In this document: piece after piece, positions 1-5,958 of the stretch
Numbering within the stretch: position 1 is the first letter of the stretch
How the letters are laid out: each line of letters opens with the position of its first letter
NCBI GenBank assembly: GCA_900549375.1
Contig: URNY01000137.1
Span: 1-6,918 of the forward strand
Source of the DNA: an uncultured Bacteroidales bacterium
GTDB lineage: Bacteria; Bacteroidota; Bacteroidia; Bacteroidales; Muribaculaceae
Length of the DNA: 6,918 nt
Reading direction: 5' to 3'
Made by a program: the position numbers and the translations under genes
Notes under the pieces: model-generated
Told to the model about the DNA's origin: nothing
Seen by the model: only the letters and a program-made list of their open reading frames with translations
Database searches by the model: none

Positions 1-9
1 ATATACCTA

Positions 10-1284
10 ATGAATAAGATAAGAACAATAATCGCGGCTGTTTCGATAGTAGTTGCCGCCTCGGCTTCGGCTCAGACCACAAGCCCCTATTCCATGTATG
101 GATACGGCATCATCGGCGACCGCGCCACTTCCCACCAGCGCGCCATGGGCGGCGTGGGCTATGCGATGAATTCCGGTCGCCAGATCAATGTGATGAACCC
201 CGCATCGTATGCCTCGATCGACTCACTGACCTTCCTCTTCGACCTCGGCGCCGACGTGTCGCTGCTCTGGAGCAAAGAGGGGAGCGCTCGCAAGAATTCC
301 ACCGGGGGCGGCGTCGACTATCTCACCATGCAGTTCCCGATATGCAAGTTTATGGGTGGATCTGTCGGTCTGCTTCCCTATAGCAATGTGGGATATTCTT
401 TCGGAAATGAAATACAACACGGAACATCCTCCAATCAGGGTTCCGGAGGCATCAACCAGCTCTATCTCGGCGTCAGCGGCAAGGTGGCCGGCTTCTCGAT
501 CGGCGCCAACGTGAGCTATGACTTCGGAACGATTCTCCACGACGTGTTCGCCAACCCCGTGACCGGCGGCCAGACCAAGTTCGAGCAGGTGATGGAGATC
601 CGCGACTGGAACATCACCCTCGGCGCCCAGTATACCTTCAACTGGAACAAATGGAACAAGCTCGTTGTCGGTCTGACCTATTCCCCGAAGAAATCGCTCC
701 ACGGCAAGACCTGGGCAACCATGCAGGAGACCTCGCAGGATTCCCAGCCTGATACCGTGGCGTCCGGCAAGCTTAAGAACAAATATTATATGCCCCAGAC
801 CTTCGGCGGCGGTATCAGCTATACTTACGAGCGCAACTACCGCGTGATGGTCGAAGCCGACTTCACCTTCCAGCAGTGGAGCAAGGCTCCCTACTCGGCT
901 CTCTACGGGCCGGAGGATATCGCCAACCACCGTCCGGCGGAGATCGTCGCTCCCGGCATGAGGTTCAACGACCGCACAAAATATGCAGTCGGCGCCGAGT
1001 TCGTGCCCCGTCTGCGAGGCAACTACGGCGAGAGGATAGCCTACCGCCTCGGAGGCTATTATGCCAACGACTACCTGAACATCAACGGCAACAAGGTGAA
1101 GGAATACGGCGTTACGGCCGGTTTCGGCTTCCCGACGCCGGAGGGTAAGACGCAGATCAACCTCGGCCTCGAATGGAAGCGCCGTTACGGCACTCCGCAC
1201 CAGCTCATCGGCGAGAATTATCTCAACATCACCGTGGGCGTGAACTTCAACGAAGTCTGGTTCTGGAAACGCAAGATCAGATAA
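10..1284 (+). CDS. Outer-membrane beta-barrel protein, Bacteroidetes type (function unknown)
   Basis: A 424-residue protein with a Sec signal peptide: basic NKIR, a hydrophobic core, and an ASA-Q cleavage site near residues 19-22. The mature part begins TSPYSMYGYG, a pattern I associate with a Bacteroidetes outer-membrane protein family. It then has alternating glycine/aromatic strands typical of a beta-barrel and ends in an aromatic strand (VGVNFNEVWFWKRKI). It resembles FadL/OmpP1-like barrels in layout, but I cannot name a substrate. The start codon lies in TAATG, so the base before the stop of a possible upstream gene overlaps it, suggesting translational coupling. The LptC-like gene begins 7 bases after the stop, so the two are probably co-transcribed. 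Codon use is GC-rich with many CTC, GTG and GGC codons. Confident as an outer-membrane protein, weak on function. Confidence 0.85.
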   Translation: MNKIRTIIAAVSIVVAASASAQTTSPYSMYGYGIIGDRATSHQRAMGGVGYAMNSGRQINVMNPASYASIDSLTFLFDLGADVSLLWSKEGSARKNSTGGGVDYLTMQFPICKFMGGSVGLLPYSNVGYSFGNEIQHGTSSNQGSGGINQLYLGVSGKVAGFSIGANVSYDFGTILHDVFANPVTGGQTKFEQVMEIRDWNITLGAQYTFNWNKWNKLVVGLTYSPKKSLHGKTWATMQETSQDSQPDTVASGKLKNKYYMPQTFGGGISYTYERNYRVMVEADFTFQQWSKAPYSALYGPEDIANHRPAEIVAPGMRFNDRTKYAVGAEFVPRLRGNYGERIAYRLGGYYANDYLNINGNKVKEYGVTAGFGFPTPEGKTQINLGLEWKRRYGTPHQLIGENYLNITVGVNFNEVWFWKRKIR

Positions 1285-1291
1285 TTGCGAG

Positions 1292-1876
1292 ATGACGCAG
1301 CGCAGACTCCTTTCGCTCATCGCCGACAGGCGGCGGATCCTGCTGCTCGCACTTCCCGCGCTTCTTTTAGCGGGCTGCCGCGAGGAGAAGAAGGTGTACG
1401 TGGCGGCGGGTCTCAACCCGGCGCGCATGGCCACTATGTCGACGCGCAACATTTCTACGCTCATCTCGGATTCGGGAGTGATACAGTATAAGATAGTGGC
1501 CCCCCTCTGGAAGGTCTACGACGAGGTCGATACACCCTACTGGGAATTCCCGGAAGGTCTCTATCTGCAGAAATACGACCCCTATTTCCACGTGATCGCC
1601 ACCGTGGCGGCCGATTCCGCACGCTATTTCAAAAACCAACGACTCTGGCGCCTCGACGGGCATGTGGAGATGACGAAAGTGCCCAAAGAGCTTTTCCTCT
1701 CCGAGCGTCTTTTCTGGGACCAGCGCAACGGCCGCATCTACAGCGATACATTCATACATATTGAGAACGCCACTCATGTGCTCGAAGGCACCGGCTTCGT
1801 CTCGAATGAAAAACTTACCAACTACAGAATTTTGAATCCGGAGGGCATTTTCCCCGTGAACCGCGACAGCCTCTGA
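1292..1876 (+). CDS. lptC: LptC-like LPS export lipoprotein
   Basis: A 194-residue protein with a basic N-terminus (QRR, DRRR), a leucine/alanine-rich segment, and a lipobox LLLAGC that places the lipidated cysteine at residue 29. The rest fits the LptC/YrbK family: a membrane-anchored periplasmic jellyroll that passes lipopolysaccharide from the LptBFG transporter to the LptA bridge. Visible family features are the region around SDSGVIQYKIVAPLW (about residues 59-73), the strands through YLQKYDPYFHVIATVAADSARY, and the C-terminal GTGFVSNEKLTNYRI segment. Many proteobacterial LptC proteins carry a transmembrane anchor; the lipobox form is common in Bacteroidetes. It sits 7 bases after the outer-membrane protein gene and 54 bases before the CNNM gene, consistent with one envelope operon. 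Confidence 0.85.
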   Translation: MTQRRLLSLIADRRRILLLALPALLLAGCREEKKVYVAAGLNPARMATMSTRNISTLISDSGVIQYKIVAPLWKVYDEVDTPYWEFPEGLYLQKYDPYFHVIATVAADSARYFKNQRLWRLDGHVEMTKVPKELFLSERLFWDQRNGRIYSDTFIHIENATHVLEGTGFVSNEKLTNYRILNPEGIFPVNRDSL

Positions 1877-1930
1877 GCTGCTGCGGGTCCGGAATTGTTG
1901 TAATATAGAATCCGGTATTGAATTTAGAAT

Positions 1931-3208
1931 ATGGAACTTGAAACCGGCATTGCCGTAATAATAACCGTGGTGGCCGTGATATTCTCCGGCCTCTTCTCCG
2001 GCCTGGAGATAGCTTTTGTGCAATCGAGCAAGGTGCGCATGGAGATCGATGCCGCGCGAGGCGGTCTCGTGGACCGCATCATCAAAGGCTTCTCACGCCA
2101 TGAGGATATGTTCATCTCGACGCTCCTCGTGGGCAACAACGTGGTTCTCGTAATCTATGGTATCGCGCTCTCAGCCCTTATCAATCCGATTCTCATCAAC
2201 TGGTTCGATGGCAACGAGGGGCTCGTGCTCATATGCAACACTGTCTTTTCCACAGGCGTGATCCTTCTCTTAGGCGAGTTTCTTCCCAAGACCACCTTCC
2301 GTATCAACCCCAATTTCATGCTGCGTCTGCTGGCTTTGCCGACGTTCCTGATCTATCTGGCGCTCTATCCCGTGTCATGGCTCGTGTCGGCCATTTCGAA
2401 GGGACTGATGAAGCTTTTCGGGCTCCATTCGGAAGAGGAAGAGGGGCAGAAGCTCACCATGGATGAGCTCGACGACTATATCCAGCGCAGCATCGGCGAC
2501 CGCCGGGGCGAGGAAACCGTGGAGAATGAGGTGAAGATCTTCCGCAAGGCTATAGATTTCAAAGATACCGATATCTCCGAGTGCATGATTCCGCGCAATG
2601 AGATAGTGGCCGTGCCGCTGAAGGATACAACCCGCGAGCAACTCGTGAAGGTCTTTATCGATACGGGGCTTTCCAAAGTGGTGGTCTATCGCGAGGATAT
2701 CGACGATGTGGCCGGCTATATCCATGTCTCGGAACTATTCAACAACTCCTCCGACTGGCGCCGCAAGCTCAAGCCGGTGATATTCACTCCCGAGACCATG
2801 CTCGCCAACAGGATGATGCGGAGAATGATGAGTGAGAAGCGCACATTAGCCATCGTGGTGGATGAGTTCGGCGGTACGGCAGGCCTCGTTTCGCTCGAGG
2901 ATATCGTGGAGGAGATCTTCGGCGAAATAGAGGATGAACACGACATCCGGAAACTCGTGGCACGCAAACTTCCCGATGGCGGTTATGAATTCTCCGGACG
3001 CATAGAAGTCTCGGCGCTCAACGAGGATTTCGGCCTCGACATCAAAGAGAGCGAGGAATACCATACCCTCTCTGGATATATCCTCGAGAGCCTGCAGGAA
3101 CTCCCCTCGCAAGGCGACACCTTCGAGATCGGCGACCTGCGCTTCACTATCGAAAAGATGGCGACCGCACGTATCGAACTTGTAAGGATAGAGAAGATTG
3201 CGGATTGA
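1931..3208 (+). CDS. CNNM/CBS/CorC_HlyC membrane protein ('hemolysin' family, GldE-like)
   Basis: A 425-residue inner-membrane protein with the standard three-part layout. Residues about 5-170 are a CNNM (DUF21) domain with hydrophobic segments near 5-28, 70-88, 97-113 and 130-155, including the FSGLFSGLEIAF and GEFLPKT stretches typical of the family. A cytoplasmic CBS pair follows at about 210-335, with MIPR at 219-222 and the signature DEFGGTAGLVSLEDIVEEI beginning at 311. The C-terminal CorC_HlyC domain spans about 345-422. Relatives include Mg2+/Co2+ transport proteins (CorB/CorC, CNNM) and flavobacterial GldE; 'hemolysin' is a historical name. A role in divalent cation handling is inferred from the family. 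It follows the LptC gene and is the last gene before an AT-rich spacer. CTC supplies about half of the leucines in its first 160 codons. Confidence 0.9.
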   Translation: MELETGIAVIITVVAVIFSGLFSGLEIAFVQSSKVRMEIDAARGGLVDRIIKGFSRHEDMFISTLLVGNNVVLVIYGIALSALINPILINWFDGNEGLVLICNTVFSTGVILLLGEFLPKTTFRINPNFMLRLLALPTFLIYLALYPVSWLVSAISKGLMKLFGLHSEEEEGQKLTMDELDDYIQRSIGDRRGEETVENEVKIFRKAIDFKDTDISECMIPRNEIVAVPLKDTTREQLVKVFIDTGLSKVVVYREDIDDVAGYIHVSELFNNSSDWRRKLKPVIFTPETMLANRMMRRMMSEKRTLAIVVDEFGGTAGLVSLEDIVEEIFGEIEDEHDIRKLVARKLPDGGYEFSGRIEVSALNEDFGLDIKESEEYHTLSGYILESLQELPSQGDTFEIGDLRFTIEKMATARIELVRIEKIAD

Positions 3209-3227
3209 GTCGGCCGCGGTCAGCTCG

Positions 3228-3249
3228 ATTTTTAAAACGTTTTAAAAAT
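3228..3249. repeat. Perfect 22-bp AT-rich palindrome
   Basis: The half-site ATTTTTAAAAC (3228-3238) is followed with no spacer by its exact reverse complement (3239-3249). It starts 19 bases after the CNNM stop codon and is followed by further T and A runs up to about 3270. It could be a weak terminator hairpin for the envelope operon (T-rich 3' side), or an operator or bent DNA upstream of the ECF promoter. The symmetry is certain; the function is not. Confidence 0.6.
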
Positions 3250-3296
3250 TTTTCAAAAAAATTTCAAAAGATAATACGAAATATTAAAAAAAGTAT

Positions 3297-3304
3297 TACC
3301 TTTG
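3297..3304 (+). promoter_or_regulatory. Putative -7 promoter element of the ECF gene
   Basis: TACCTTTG matches the Bacteroides -7 consensus TAnnTTTG exactly. No good -33 TTTG is present 19-21 bases upstream, where the sequence is A/T-rich instead. Transcription would begin near 3311 and leave a leader of about 65 bases before the sigma factor start codon. Confidence 0.5.
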
Positions 3305-3312
3305 GACGTGGT

Positions 3313-3344
3313 AAGAAATGTTTTCAGGGAACAGAACGTTTCTT
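3313..3344 (+). promoter_or_regulatory. Hairpin in the 5' leader of the ECF gene
   Basis: AAGAAATGTTTT (3313-3324) can pair with AGAACGTTTCTT (3333-3344) in a 12-bp stem containing two G-U pairs and an 8-base loop, CAGGGAAC. It lies directly after the proposed promoter, so it would form at the 5' end of the transcript. It has no T run after it and so is not an intrinsic terminator. It may stabilise the RNA or control translation; that is inference. Confidence 0.45.
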
Positions 3345-3376
3345 CCCGATAACCAAAAATTCCAATTTTAAAGTCG

Positions 3377-3883
3377 ATGAGCAAACACAACACCTTCAAA
3401 TCCTCTATTATCGGGATGCAGGGCAATCTTCTTTCTTTTGCGCTCAAGTTGACGATGGATAAAGATGAAGCACACGACCTTGTGCAGGATACCACCCTCA
3501 AGGCGCTCGACAACGAAGAGAAATTCGTGGAGAGCACAAACCTCAAGGGCTGGATGCTCACAATAATGCGCAACATCTTTATCAACAACTACCGTAAAGT
3601 GGTGCGCGACCAGACATTTGTAGACCAGACAGACAATCTTTACCATCTGAATCTTCCGCGCGACAACGCTTTTGAGTGTACGGAAAGCGCATACGACCTG
3701 AAAGAGATGCACCGCATTGTCAATTCATTGCCACGCGAATATAAAGTCCCGTTCTCCATGCACGTTTCCGGTTTCAAATACCGCGAGATAGCCGAAAAAC
3801 TGGGACTTCCGTTAGGAACAGTAAAGAGCCGCATATTCTTCACCCGCCAAAAACTACAACAGGAATTGAAGGATTTTGTTTAA
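3377..3883 (+). CDS. Orphan ECF-family RNA polymerase sigma factor
   Basis: A 168-residue group IV (ECF) sigma-70 factor, which directs RNA polymerase to a set of promoters. Region sigma-2 covers about residues 14-76, with DEAHDLVQDTTLKAL (30-44) and NLKGWMLTIMRNIFINNYRK (55-74). A short linker follows, then region sigma-4 at about 111-165, with SLPREYKVPF (117-126) and the helix-turn-helix YREIAEKLGLPLGTVKSRIFFTRQKL (135-160). No extracytoplasmic sensor domain is fused, and no FecR-like or other anti-sigma gene lies next to it, so control may be transcriptional or by a distant partner. It has its own putative promoter and a strong terminator. Oddly, five of the first nine leucine codons are CTC and none of the last ten are, which parallels a composition change between the flanking regions. 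The family call is secure; the regulon is unknown. Confidence 0.93.
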   Translation: MSKHNTFKSSIIGMQGNLLSFALKLTMDKDEAHDLVQDTTLKALDNEEKFVESTNLKGWMLTIMRNIFINNYRKVVRDQTFVDQTDNLYHLNLPRDNAFECTESAYDLKEMHRIVNSLPREYKVPFSMHVSGFKYREIAEKLGLPLGTVKSRIFFTRQKLQQELKDFV

Positions 3884-3912
3884 TCGGCATCTACATAAAA
3901 CCACATAAATTC

Positions 3913-3952
3913 ATCCCATGAGGTAAATCCATTCGCCTCATGGGATTTTTTT
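3913..3952 (+). terminator. Intrinsic terminator after the ECF gene
   Basis: An 11-bp perfect stem (ATCCCATGAGG at 3913-3923 with CCTCATGGGAT at 3936-3946) encloses a 12-base loop and runs into a seven-T tract at 3946-3952. It begins 29 bases after the sigma factor stop codon and separates that gene from the dcw cluster. Confidence 0.9.
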
Positions 3953-4080
3953 GTCCCGGAAAAACGATTCAACCGTCCCAATTCCCCCACCGGTCAAAGC
4001 GTCTTGACAGCATGTTCATTTCCAACAAAATAAGTAATCAACAAGCTGTTGAAAACTTCTAAGTAAGATTTTAGTTAAAA
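3953..4080. other. Non-coding region upstream of the mraZ operator
   Basis: No coding sequence is supported here. The only local structure I see is a small inverted repeat, TCAACA (4038-4043) and TGTTGA (4047-4052) around AGC, and an E. coli-like TTGACA at 4004-4009 with no convincing partner. The segment probably belongs to the upstream control region of the cell-division cluster. Confidence 0.4.
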
Positions 4081-4084
4081 CATT

Positions 4085-4110
4085 GTGGGGAATTGTGGGG
4101 AAATGTGTAT
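4085..4110 (+). promoter_or_regulatory. Probable MraZ operator (10-bp-phased GTGGGG repeats)
   Basis: GTGGGG occurs at 4085-4090 and again at 4095-4100, with a degenerate third copy, GTGTAT, at 4105-4110. The repeats start exactly 10 bases apart, with 4-base spacers. MraZ proteins of other bacteria bind tandem GTGGG-type repeats with the same spacing just upstream of their own gene. This array ends 32 bases before the mraZ start and overlaps the likely promoter, so it is best read as the autoregulatory site of the dcw cluster. Binding in this organism is inferred. Confidence 0.75.
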
Positions 4111-4115
4111 TTTTA
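4108..4115 (+). promoter_or_regulatory. Candidate -7 element of the dcw promoter
   Basis: TATTTTTA matches the Bacteroides consensus TAnnTTTG except at the last base. A possible -33 element, ATTG, lies at 4082-4085, 22 bases upstream, which is slightly long. It overlaps the third MraZ repeat, so bound MraZ would block it. The leader would be about 20 bases, carrying an AAGG Shine-Dalgarno-like stretch at 4133-4136 before the mraZ start. Confidence 0.4.
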
Positions 4116-4142
4116 CCGTCACTTATTATAATAAGGTGAAAA

Positions 4143-4607
4143 ATGATACGTTTTTTAGGCAATATCGAAGCTAAGACCGATGCAAAGGGACGCGTATTTA
4201 TCCCTGCCGGCTTCCGGAAGCAGTTGCAAGCTGCCTCCGAGGAAAGGCTCGTGTTGCGTAAAGATGTATTCCAAGACTGTCTGGTGCTCTATCCGGAAAG
4301 TGTCTGGTTCGCCACGCAGAACCAACTTCGGCAGCGGCTGAACAAATGGAATGCGAAACACCAACAAATCTTCCGACAGTTTGTGAGTGATGCTGAAATC
4401 ATGGTTCCCGACGGGAACGGACGCATCCTGTTGCCCAAACGCTACCTGCAAATGGCAGGCATACAAAGCGACGTACGCTTCATCGGCGTGGACAACACGA
4501 TTGAAATCTGGGCGAAAGAAAAGGCCGAACAACCTTTCATGAACCCCGAAGAATTCAGCGAAGCCTTGCAAGACATCTTGGGAGAGAGTGGGATGATTAG
4601 TGATTAA
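4143..4607 (+). CDS. mraZ: Transcriptional regulator MraZ
   Basis: A 154-residue protein with two SpoVT-AbrB-like MraZ domains. The first carries DAKGRVFIPAGFR at residues 13-25 and the second DGNGRILLPKRYL at 90-102; both match the family signature (D/N-x-K/N-G-R-x-x-x-P-x-x-x-R/L). MraZ forms a ring-shaped oligomer that binds the repeats upstream of its own gene and usually represses the dcw cluster. Phased GTGGGG repeats lie directly upstream. The ATG start is preceded by AAGGTG at a workable distance. It is the first gene of the cluster, and rsmH begins 17 bases after its stop. Length is close to the usual 140-155 residues. Confidence 0.96.
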   Translation: MIRFLGNIEAKTDAKGRVFIPAGFRKQLQAASEERLVLRKDVFQDCLVLYPESVWFATQNQLRQRLNKWNAKHQQIFRQFVSDAEIMVPDGNGRILLPKRYLQMAGIQSDVRFIGVDNTIEIWAKEKAEQPFMNPEEFSEALQDILGESGMISD

Positions 4608-4624
4608 CGTATTAGCGATGAACG

Positions 4625-5542
4625 ATGAAAGAAGAAACGACATATCATATTCCGGTACTGCTGATGCCGAGTGTTGACGGAATGAATATACGCCCCGACG
4701 GAACGTATGTGGACATGACCTTCGGCGGAGGAGGCCATTCACGCGAGATACTGTCCCGGCTGGGTGAAGGCGGAAGGCTGCTGGGGTTCGACCAGGACGA
4801 AGATGCGGAACAGAACATTGTGAATGACCCGCACTTTACATTTGTACGCAGCAACTTCCGTTATCTGCATAACTTCCTGCGCTATCATGGCATTGAGCAG
4901 GTGGATGCCATACTCGCCGATCTTGGCGTGTCGTCGCACCATTTCGACGACAGCGAACGGGGATTTTCTTTCCGTTTCGACGGTATGCTCGATATGCGTA
5001 TGAACAAACGCGCCGGATGCACCGCCGCCGATATTGTGAACACCTACGAGGAAGAACGCCTTGCCGATATCTTCTATTTGTACGGGGAACTAAAGAACAG
5101 CCGCAAGCTGGCATCCGTCATAGTCAAAGCGCGCGCCACCCGGCAGATCAGTACGATCGGAGATTTTCTGGACATCATCAAGCCCCTCTTCGGACGGGAA
5201 AGAGAAAAGAAAGAACTCGCAAAAGTATTTCAGGCATTGCGCATTGAAGTCAACCGGGAAATGGAAGCACTGAAAGAGATGCTATATGCCGCTACGGAAG
5301 CATTAAAGCCCGGCGGCCGACTGGTGGTAATCACCTACCATTCTTTGGAAGACCGCATGGTGAAAAACATTATGAAGACCGGGAACATAGAAGGTAAAGC
5401 CGAAAAAGACTTCTTCGGGAACGTACAGACGCCTTTCCGCTTGGTCAACAACAAGGTTATCGTTCCGGACGAAACGGAAATAGAACGTAACCCACGCTCA
5501 AGAAGCGCCAAACTGAGGATTGCGGAGAAGATTGAGAAATAA
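4625..5542 (+). CDS. rsmH: 16S rRNA (cytosine(1402)-N4)-methyltransferase RsmH
   Basis: A 305-residue S-adenosylmethionine-dependent methyltransferase (formerly MraW) that N4-methylates C1402 of 16S rRNA in the decoding centre of the small ribosomal subunit. Diagnostic segments are present: HIPVLL at residues 8-13, the SAM-binding loop VDMTFGGGGHS at 29-39, the acidic GFDQD at 54-58, the DAILADLGVSSHHFDDSERGFSF block, GMLDMRM, the region around VFQALRIEVNREM, and YHSLEDRMVK near the C-terminal third. It ends with the common RNPRSRSAKLR tail. Length is normal. An ATG at 4618 is in another frame that closes early, so 4625 is the start. The next gene follows after about 30 bases. Its position between mraZ and ftsL is the standard dcw order. 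Confidence 0.97.
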   Translation: MKEETTYHIPVLLMPSVDGMNIRPDGTYVDMTFGGGGHSREILSRLGEGGRLLGFDQDEDAEQNIVNDPHFTFVRSNFRYLHNFLRYHGIEQVDAILADLGVSSHHFDDSERGFSFRFDGMLDMRMNKRAGCTAADIVNTYEEERLADIFYLYGELKNSRKLASVIVKARATRQISTIGDFLDIIKPLFGREREKKELAKVFQALRIEVNREMEALKEMLYAATEALKPGGRLVVITYHSLEDRMVKNIMKTGNIEGKAEKDFFGNVQTPFRLVNNKVIVPDETEIERNPRSRSAKLRIAEKIEK

Positions 5543-5575
5543 ATGAAAATGAAAAAGTGATAAAGCAATAGGGTG

Positions 5576-5935
5576 ATGAACGAAACAGATTATAAACAGG
5601 AAGGACAGAAAGGTGAAAAAGTGAAAAGACGCACCTCGCTAAAGAACATTATCGGCGGCGACATTCTGGCTACGGACTTCTTCCGCCGCCAGACCAGACT
5701 GCTTGTTCTCATCATGGTTCTTATTCTGTTCTACATCCACAACCGCTATGCCTGTCAGCAACAAATGATAGAGATAGACAAACTCAAGAAAGAACTGATA
5801 GATATTAAGTACGACGCCCTGACACGCAGCTCCGAATTAATGGAACGCAGCCGTCAATCGCGCATCGAGGAATATATCGCAACAAAAGAAAGCGATTTGC
5901 AGACTTCGACCAATCCGCCGTATTTAATCAAATGA
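5576..5935 (+). CDS. ftsL: FtsL-like cell division protein
   Basis: A short bitopic membrane protein of 119 residues from the ATG at 5576; a GTG directly before it (5573) would add one residue. A basic, lysine-rich cytoplasmic stretch (about residues 1-40) is followed by one hydrophobic segment, LLVLIMVLILFYIHN (about 42-56), then a charged heptad-like helix (MIEIDKLKKELIDIKYDALTRSSELMERSR) predicted as a periplasmic coiled coil. This is the architecture of FtsL, which joins FtsB and FtsQ to activate septal peptidoglycan synthesis by FtsW-FtsI. Sequence identity to proteobacterial FtsL is not evident; the call rests on topology and position between rsmH and ftsI, and it fits the Bacteroidetes FtsL-like family. 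The N-terminal cytoplasmic tail is long for FtsL. Confidence 0.85.
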   Translation: MNETDYKQEGQKGEKVKRRTSLKNIIGGDILATDFFRRQTRLLVLIMVLILFYIHNRYACQQQMIEIDKLKKELIDIKYDALTRSSELMERSRQSRIEEYIATKESDLQTSTNPPYLIK

Positions 5936-5958
5936 GAGCAAAGAACAGGGGCAAACAA

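Noticed and set aside
223..1464. A 413-codon open frame on the minus strand across the barrel and lptC genes
   Set aside because: It lies opposite two well-supported genes with signal sequences and recognisable families. Its translation is rich in arginine, histidine, valine and leucine with no domain pattern, as expected from the complement of GC-rich codons.
1888..1920. Two near-identical 10-mers, TCCGGAATTG and TCCGGTATTG, in the lptC-CNNM gap
   Set aside because: Only two short copies with no symmetry and no promoter context; chance is sufficient.
1367..2023. A 218-codon minus-strand open frame across lptC and the start of the CNNM gene
   Set aside because: It spans two genes and their gap, with low-complexity histidine/valine/glutamate-rich translation and no recognisable motif.
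3205..3462. An open frame beginning within the CNNM stop region and running through the AT-rich spacer into the sigma gene
   Set aside because: Its translation is lysine/phenylalanine-rich from A/T runs and it overlaps the sigma gene in another frame; promoter and leader features explain the spacer better.
4004..4009. TTGACA resembling an E. coli -35 element
   Set aside because: Bacteroidales use a different promoter consensus, and no matching -10 sequence is seen at the right distance.
4083..4101. DnaA-box-like reading of TGTGGGGAA near the mraZ promoter
   Set aside because: Two mismatches from TGTGGATAA, and the exact 10-base spacing of GTGGGG in front of mraZ is explained much better as MraZ boxes. 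No dnaA or origin features are nearby.
5543..5560. A five-codon open frame, MKMKK, abutting the rsmH stop codon
   Set aside because: Too short and low in complexity to support as a leader peptide; no attenuator structure lies nearby.
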